Below are positions 6,309 through 6,420 of a DNA stretch of 6,420 nucleotides, piece by piece. The stretch's first letter is position 1; each line of letters opens with the position of its first letter. This DNA comes from Anaerolineales bacterium UBA5069 (GTDB taxonomy: Bacteria; Chloroflexota; Anaerolineae; Caldilineales; Caldilineaceae), in contig DIAV01000396.1 of assembly GCA_002415895.1 (NCBI GenBank), forward strand, positions 23,127 to 29,546, in the 5' to 3' direction. The notes below the pieces were generated by a model, which was not told where the DNA came from, made no database searches, and saw nothing but the letters and a program-made list of their open reading frames with translations. The position numbers and the translations under genes were made by a program.

Positions 6309-6312
6309 CTCC
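6309..6312 (-). promoter_or_regulatory. Weak ribosome-binding site of the fusion gene
   Basis: GGAG on the minus strand, five bases before the ATG at 6303. It supports that start but is shorter than the AAGGAG or AGGAGG sites elsewhere in the operon, consistent with lower production of the protease-bearing full-length form. Confidence 0.5.
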
Positions 6313-6318
6313 GTTTCT

Positions 6319-6336
6319 AGTCGATCATTGATCACT
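6319..6336. promoter_or_regulatory. Imperfect dyad in the capsid leader, possible operator
   Basis: AGTCGATCATTGATCACT: two GATC half-sites separated by ATT, with flanking AGT and ACT also in dyad apart from one extra base. It sits 15 bases upstream of the capsid fusion start, where a bound protein or small RNA structure could act. It is short and could be chance. Confidence 0.2.
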
Positions 6337-6340
6337 GCGT

Positions 6341-6416
6341 TGATTGGTTGAGTGGTAATTGGTAATTGGTGATTGGTGATTGGTGGACTGGTGGACTGGT
6401 GGACTGGTGGACTGGT
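6341..6416. repeat. Tandem repeats of changing unit in the capsid gene leader
   Basis: Plus-strand units in order: TGATTGGT, TGAGTGGT, AATTGGT twice, GATTGGT twice, and GGACTGGT four times, with TGAT at the window edge suggesting continuation. All share a final TGGT. The array starts 37 bases upstream of the capsid fusion start and fills the visible leader. It is related to the octamers at 3941-4101. Confidence 0.9.
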
Positions 6417-6420
6417 TGAT

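Noticed and set aside
5536..6351. Plus-strand open frame of 271 codons opposite the protease region
   Set aside because: Antisense to the protease coding sequence, with biased composition and no domain pattern. The minus-strand frame carries the catalytic motifs.

Overview
The window is a compact block of phage structural genes, all read on the minus strand from about 6303 down to 189. It is a GC-rich prophage, phage contig or phage-derived particle locus. In transcription order the genes are: (1) a single reading frame joining a prohead protease, a linker/scaffold-like region and a major capsid protein; (2) a small beta-rich protein that may decorate the head; (3) a protein resembling a head-tail adaptor/connector; (4) a large protein with a sialidase-like propeller N-terminus and a baseplate/tail-hub-like C-terminus; (5) a small spike-like protein with a gpV-type OB fold and a tail-fibre-like C-terminus. 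Portal and terminase are not in the window and would be expected upstream, beyond 6420.

Layout: 6304-6420 is the leader of the capsid gene and is mostly tandem 7-8 nt repeats. The capsid fusion occupies 4114-6303 and has a strong internal ribosome-binding site before codon 251, so the scaffold/capsid part can probably also be made alone. Between the capsid gene and the decoration-like gene (3893-4113) lie two arrays of one octamer in opposite orientations, able to form a long stem in the transcript. The decoration-like gene (3530-3892) is followed by a 17-bp perfect hairpin (3458-3510) ahead of the adaptor gene (2820-3434). The adaptor stop overlaps a GTG start of the hub gene (805-2823), and the hub end overlaps the spike gene (189-872). 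Positions 1-188 hold no convincing gene, only a possible terminator.

How the genes work together: the protease, scaffold-like region and capsid protein build and mature the shell. The small protein may stabilise it, the adaptor closes the head-tail interface, and the hub and spike form the distal end. No tail tube, tape measure or chaperones lie between adaptor and hub, which suggests a short-tailed or reduced particle, or tail genes encoded elsewhere.

Host: GC-rich coding DNA combined with A/T-richer tandem repeats such as TGATTGGT between genes reminds me of Chloroflexota (Caldilinea/Anaerolineae-type) genomes. This is from memory and only a weak inference. Family calls rest on reading motifs in the proteins, not on database searches.
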